A program made the translations under genes and the position numbers. This document shows, piece after piece, positions 60,936 through 64,000 of a DNA stretch of 64,000 bases. Positions within the stretch are counted from its first letter, which is position 1; each line of letters begins with the position of its first letter. The notes below the pieces were generated by a model. The model worked only from the letters and a program-made list of their open reading frames with translations, searched no databases and was not told where the DNA came from. Location of the stretch: positions 310,001-374,000 of the forward strand of contig NZ_RSEC01000032.1 in assembly GCF_003937945.1 (NCBI RefSeq). The letters run 5' to 3'. The DNA is from Amycolatopsis eburnea (lineage in GTDB: Bacteria > Actinomycetota > Actinomycetes > Mycobacteriales > Pseudonocardiaceae).

Positions 60936-61271
60936 GACCGGTCGTTCTCTCCCCAGCACGACCGGTCGTTCCTCCTGCAGCCCGACCGGTCGTTCTTGGC
61001 GCAGCAAGACCGGTCGTTCCGAGACGAAGCGACCGGTCGTTCTGCCCGCACGCGGTGCGACTGATCGTTCTCCCGCCGACCTGACCGGTCGTTCCCGAGA
61101 CGGCGCGACCGGTCGTTCTTTCCGAGGGCCGACCGGTCGTTCTCCCAGCATGCCGGGCGACCGGTCGTTCTCCCGCCGGCACGACCGGTCGTTCTGCCAC
61201 CCGCTGGCAAGACCATTCGTTCTCTCCCTGGAAAGACCGATCGTTCCACCACTGGCATGATCGGTCGTTCT
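60936..61271. repeat. 14-copy array of GACCGGTCGTTCT with 24/28-bp spacing
   Basis: Copies start at 60936, 60960, 60984, 61008, 61031, 61059, 61083, 61107, 61131, 61159, 61183, 61211, 61235 and 61259. Most are exact 13-mers (last base T or C); three near the right end and one in the middle have one or two changes. Spacing is 24, 24, 24, 23, 28, 24, 24, 24, 28, 24, 28, 24, 24. The 10-15-bp spacers are not conserved. Motif contains the palindrome ACCGGT. It fills the gap between an amidohydrolase and a small membrane protein. A binding-site array is the leading idea. Confidence 0.9.
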
Positions 61272-61280
61272 CCCCGCAAG

Positions 61281-61355
61281 CGCGAACGGACCGTTCGCGC
61301 CCCTGATCAGGGAATGCCTGGTTCGGTGACAGCGTTTTAAAACAGTGTTACAGTA
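61281..61355 (+). promoter_or_regulatory. Inverted repeat and AT-rich promoter downstream of the array
   Basis: A perfect 8-bp inverted repeat with a 3-base centre lies at 61281-61299 (CGCGAACG / CGTTCGCG). Then an unusually AT-rich stretch holds the palindrome GTTTTAAAAC (61334-61343) and an ACAGTGTTACAGT word, in the style of TetR-family operators. TACAGT (61350-61355) is a plausible -10. GAGGAG precedes ATG 61382. No regulator gene is adjacent in the window. Confidence 0.55.
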
Positions 61356-61381
61356 AGCGCCACCCAACCCGAGGAGTCCCC

Positions 61382-61771
61382 ATGCACGGCCCCACCCAGC
61401 TCTTCACGGTGATCGCCCTGATCTCACTCCCCACCGTCATGTACGGCGGCTACGCCCTCATGGGCGTCATGAGAGACCGCAAACTCACCGACCACCAGCG
61501 AGCGATGTTCCGAGCCGGCCACGCCCACGCCGGCGTCCTCCTGGTCCTCGCCCTGGTCACCCTGCAAATCCTCAGCCGCACAGCACTGACCGACCCCACC
61601 CTCTGGACCACGTGCTTCCTCCTCCTCTTCGGCGTCCTCGCCCAGTCCGGCGGCTTCTTCCTCCACCTCCTCCCGAACCGGACCAAGCTCGGCAGCCGGG
61701 TCACCACCACCGGCGCGCTCCTCCTCGCCGCGGCGATGCTGCTCACCGCCTATGGGGTCGCCTTCGCCTGA
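61382..61771 (+). CDS. Small membrane protein after the repeat array
   Basis: 129 residues from ATG 61382. Four membrane segments: 'TVIALISLPTVMYGGYALMG' (8-27), 'HAGVLLVLALVTLQILSRTA' (44-63), 'TCFLLLFGVLAQSGGFFLHL' (76-95) and 'TTGALLLAAAMLLTAYGVAF' (107-127). The cytosolic loop 'RDRKLTDHQRAMFRAGHAH' is charged. No family is recognised. Its promoter carries a TetR-like operator, and the large array lies just upstream. It ends 26 bases before the synthetase gene. Confidence 0.78.
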   Translation: MHGPTQLFTVIALISLPTVMYGGYALMGVMRDRKLTDHQRAMFRAGHAHAGVLLVLALVTLQILSRTALTDPTLWTTCFLLLFGVLAQSGGFFLHLLPNRTKLGSRVTTTGALLLAAAMLLTAYGVAFA

Positions 61772-61797
61772 CGAACCCGGTCGTTAAGCTTGAGGAC

Positions 61798-63087
61798 GTG
61801 CCTGAATACCTGCCGACCGCGCCCTACAAGGGGACCCGGGACTTCCTGCCCGCCGAAATGTCCGTGCGGACCCAGGTGTTCGGTCATCTCTACGACGTCC
61901 TCGAGCGCCGCGGCTTCCTCCGCTACGACGGGCCGATCCTCGAATCCGCCGAGATCTACGAGCGGAAGTCCGGGCAGGAGATCGCGGACAAGCAGCTCTA
62001 CACCCTCACCGACAAGGGCGGGCGGCGGCTGGCGCTGCGCCCCGAAATGACACCGTCGGTGGCGCGGATGATCGCCGGGAGCGCCAAGTCGCTCTCCTTC
62101 CCCGTCCGCTGGTACAGCCACCCGAACTGCCACCGGTACGAGGCGCCCCAGCGCGGGCGCGTGCGGGAGCACTGGCAGATCAACGCCGACATCTTCGGGT
62201 CGGACAGCGCCAACTGCGAGATCGAGATCTTCGAGCTGGTGCACGACCTGATGACCGCGCTCGGGGCGACGCCGGACATGTTCGTGCTGCGGGTCAACGA
62301 CCGGAACCTGCTGACGTCGGCGCTCACCGACGTCGCCGGGGTGTCCGAGGACCACCTCGCGCAGGTGTTCGCGCTGGTCGACCGGTGGGAGAAGTACCCG
62401 CGGGAGAAGCTCGCCGAGAGCGCCGGCGAGATCGGGTTGTCGGACAAGCAGTTCGAGAAGCTGGCCGAGACGCTCGACATGGGCGAGGCGCTGCTCGACG
62501 AGATCCCCGCCGAGGTGCGCGAGCAGTCGAACCTGGTCAAGGTGCTCACCAGCAGCGCCAAGGACCTGGTGAAGTACGAGCCGATGATCGTGCGCGGGCT
62601 GGCGTACTACACGTCGACCGTGTTCGAGGTCTTCGACACCTCGCCGGAGAACCGCCGCGCGCTGTTCGGTGGCGGGCGGTACAGCGACCTCGCGTCGATG
62701 TTCACGCCGCAGCAGATCCCGGGGATCGGCTTCGGCATGGGCGACGTCACGCTGATCGACTTCCTCACCACCCACGGCCTGACCCCGGCGCCGCGCAGCG
62801 AGGTCGACGTCATGGTCATCCCGGTGACGGAGGACCTCGCGGACGAGGCCCGGACGGTCGCGCGGTCGCTGCGCGCGGCGGGCCTGCGGACGTCGACGCC
62901 GATCGAGCACCGCAAGCTCGGCAAGGAGCTGACCCGCGCGGACAAGGCGGGCGCGGCCGCGGTCGTGATCGTCGGCCAGGAGGACTGGGCGGCCGGCAAC
63001 GTGACGGTCCGCAGCCTGGCCACGCGCGAGCAGAACCCGGTCGCGATCGCGGACGCCCCCGCGGCGGTCCAGGCGCTGCTGGCCTGA
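61798..63087 (+). CDS. hisS: Histidine--tRNA ligase, alternative (organellar/cyanobacterial-like) type
   Basis: 429 residues from GTG 61798, seven bases after TAAGCT, likely leaderless. Class II motifs: motif 1 around 'YKGTRDFLPAEMSVRTQVFG', 'LALRPEMTPSVARMI' instead of the common 'RPEGTA', motif 2 'HRYEAPQRGRVREHWQINAD', and the histidine loop 'MIVRGLAYYTSTVFEVFD' with Ala where most bacterial enzymes have Asp. These changes are shared by plant-organelle-type enzymes, so the protein is probably active. A C-terminal anticodon domain is present (about 325-429). Whether it is the only HisRS in this genome is unknown. Confidence 0.88.
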   Translation: MPEYLPTAPYKGTRDFLPAEMSVRTQVFGHLYDVLERRGFLRYDGPILESAEIYERKSGQEIADKQLYTLTDKGGRRLALRPEMTPSVARMIAGSAKSLSFPVRWYSHPNCHRYEAPQRGRVREHWQINADIFGSDSANCEIEIFELVHDLMTALGATPDMFVLRVNDRNLLTSALTDVAGVSEDHLAQVFALVDRWEKYPREKLAESAGEIGLSDKQFEKLAETLDMGEALLDEIPAEVREQSNLVKVLTSSAKDLVKYEPMIVRGLAYYTSTVFEVFDTSPENRRALFGGGRYSDLASMFTPQQIPGIGFGMGDVTLIDFLTTHGLTPAPRSEVDVMVIPVTEDLADEARTVARSLRAAGLRTSTPIEHRKLGKELTRADKAGAAAVVIVGQEDWAAGNVTVRSLATREQNPVAIADAPAAVQALLA

Positions 63088-63127
63088 AATCGGCGCGGCG
63101 ATCAAGGGCCGGCCCGGCGGATCCGCT

Positions 63128-64000
63128 TCACCCGCCCCCGCTGACCGCGTCGGCCCGCCGCAGGGTCAACGTGAACGTCGCTCCCGCGCCGGGACGGCTG
63201 GCCGCGGCGATGGTGCCGCCGTGGCCCGTCACCACCTCGCGGACCAACGCCAGGCCCAAGCCGAACCGGCGGCCGTCGCCGTCGGAGCCTCGGGCGAAGC
63301 GCTCGAAGATGCGGTCCGCGTCGGCGGCCGGGAAGCCGACTCCGGTATCCCGGACCCGCAGCTCCACGTGCCGCTCGTCCGGGACGCCCAGCCGCACCTC
63401 GATCGAGCCGCCCGGTGGGGTGTGGCCGAGTGCGTTGTCCAGCAACGCCGACAGCACCCGCCGCAACGCCGTCGGGACGCCCTGGACGACGTACGGCCGC
63501 CGCTCGCGGGTCACCGCGAGCCGGACCTGGCCCTGTCCCGCGCGGACCGTCTCCGCCGCGACCGCTTCTTCCGCCAGCGATCCCAAGTCCACCAGCTCCA
63601 GTGACGGCCGGTCGCCCGCCTGCGCCGAGAGCAGCAGGTCTTCGACGACTTCGCCGAGCTCCCGGGTGCCGCGGACGAGCTGGTCGAGGTCCTCCGCGTC
63701 CCGGCCCGACGCGCGCCGCGCCAGCAGCTGCGCGCGGGTGTGCAGGCGGGTCAGCGGGGCCCGGAGCTCGTGGGACGCGTCGGCGACGAACGTCCGTTGC
63801 CGCCGCAGGGCGTCGGCCAGGGGGCGGATCGCGCGGCCGGCCATGACGCGTCCGCACAGCACCGCCGCGAGCAGCGCGAGCACCTCCGCGACGCCGAGGC
63901 CGAACACCAGCGACGAGCGGTCCTGGATCTGGTAGACCTCTTCGAAGTACGCCTGCGACACCACACCGCCGCGGTTCTCGACGCGGATCGTGTACGTCAT
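63128..64000 (-). CDS. Sensor histidine kinase, C-terminal part (cut by window edge)
   Basis: 290 residues visible, N-terminal side truncated at 64000. A membrane segment near 33-54 ('LVFGLGVAEVLALLAAVLCG') is followed by a HAMP-like linker, the H-box 'FVADASHELRAPLTRLHTRA' with the phospho-accepting His near 79, N-box 'LLDNALGHTPPGGS' near 189, G1 'DTGVGFPAADADRIFERFAR' near 219 and G2 'RRFGLGLALVREVV' near 246. An extracellular sensor part should lie outside the window; the response regulator also. Confidence 0.9.
   Translation of the reverse strand: MTYTIRVENRGGVVSQAYFEEVYQIQDRSSLVFGLGVAEVLALLAAVLCGRVMAGRAIRPLADALRRQRTFVADASHELRAPLTRLHTRAQLLARRASGRDAEDLDQLVRGTRELGEVVEDLLLSAQAGDRPSLELVDLGSLAEEAVAAETVRAGQGQVRLAVTRERRPYVVQGVPTALRRVLSALLDNALGHTPPGGSIEVRLGVPDERHVELRVRDTGVGFPAADADRIFERFARGSDGDGRRFGLGLALVREVVTGHGGTIAAASRPGAGATFTLTLRRADAVSGGG

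Noticed and set aside
60936..61271. CRISPR array
   Set aside because: The repeat is 13 bp and the spacers 10-15 bp, both far below CRISPR sizes, spacing is not constant, and no cas gene is within the window.
60086..61279. Long minus-strand reading frame through the array with repeated NDRS peptides
   Set aside because: It is antisense to the amidohydrolase for most of its length. The array spacing of 23 and 28 bases breaks the frame, so the NDRS repeats come from the DNA motif, not from protein selection.
1..64000. tRNA or rRNA genes, including a tRNA as the phage attachment site
   Set aside because: No cloverleaf-like segment or rRNA sequence was recognised on either strand by eye; the right prophage junction falls in a symporter gene instead. 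A tRNAscan run would settle it.

Overview
The window is high-GC actinomycete DNA with many GTG starts and leaderless promoters. Gene content points to the family Pseudonocardiaceae, with an Amycolatopsis-like genome as the best guess: methylmalonyl-CoA mutase MutAB with MeaB, a biotin-carboxylase/BCCP fusion, DUF397/DUF5753 regulators, a Ser/Thr kinase, and repeated palindromic terminators. This is inference from gene content, not a database match.

From 1 to about 24.86 kb lies the right-hand part of a siphovirus prophage. Late genes run left to right: terminase small and large subunits, portal, minor capsid protein, scaffold, major capsid, head-tail connectors, tail tube, a tail assembly chaperone pair with a programmed -1 frameshift, tape measure, tail tip and fibre proteins, then a lysis module ending in a strong terminator at 20730-20760. 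Two short genes between terminase and portal match known anti-defence families: DUF2829 (Tad2, anti-Thoeris) at 2460-2678 and an Acb2-like anti-CBASS sponge at 2675-2947. Beyond the lysis genes is an accessory arm (20.8-24.8 kb). It has two divergent operons, one with DUF397 and one with DUF6879 and an XRE/DUF5753 regulator, plus a secreted protein and a small membrane protein. The arm ends at 24859, where the C-terminal half of a dicarboxylate/cation symporter begins without its N-terminal half. The prophage therefore appears to have integrated inside that gene. Integrase and early genes must lie left of the window.

From 24.86 to 64 kb is host chromosome. It holds an acyl-CoA carboxylase alpha subunit (26.9-28.7 kb), two DUF1707 proteins, two secreted paralogues, and a GNAT enzyme. 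A glycerol block follows (glpD against glpF-glpK, 32.9-37.2 kb). Then come a VOC protein, a class F-like sortase with two secreted paralogues, an LpdA-like flavoprotein, a gamma-glutamylcyclotransferase-like protein and an M20 amidohydrolase. The methylmalonyl-CoA mutase operon mutA-mutB-meaB is read leftwards (44.1-49.1 kb). Next are a Ser/Thr kinase, a MerR-controlled membrane-protein/purine nucleoside phosphorylase operon, a divergent glycosyltransferase and phosphohexomutase, an XRE/ImmA-IrrE/seven-TM operon followed by an amidohydrolase, a small membrane protein, a second-type histidyl-tRNA synthetase, and a truncated sensor kinase.

Non-coding structure is unusually rich. A 14-copy array of a 13-bp motif sits at 60936-61271 with 24- or 28-bp spacing. 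Two copies of a palindromic element with a conserved 15-nt loop (near 32.8 and 51.1 kb) are each flanked by direct repeats; at 51 kb the duplication has split two convergent stop codons that once overlapped. Two near-identical hairpin terminators (25.6 and 54.1 kb) lie between convergent genes. At least eight genes look leaderless, with a -10 box 6-7 nt before a GTG start.
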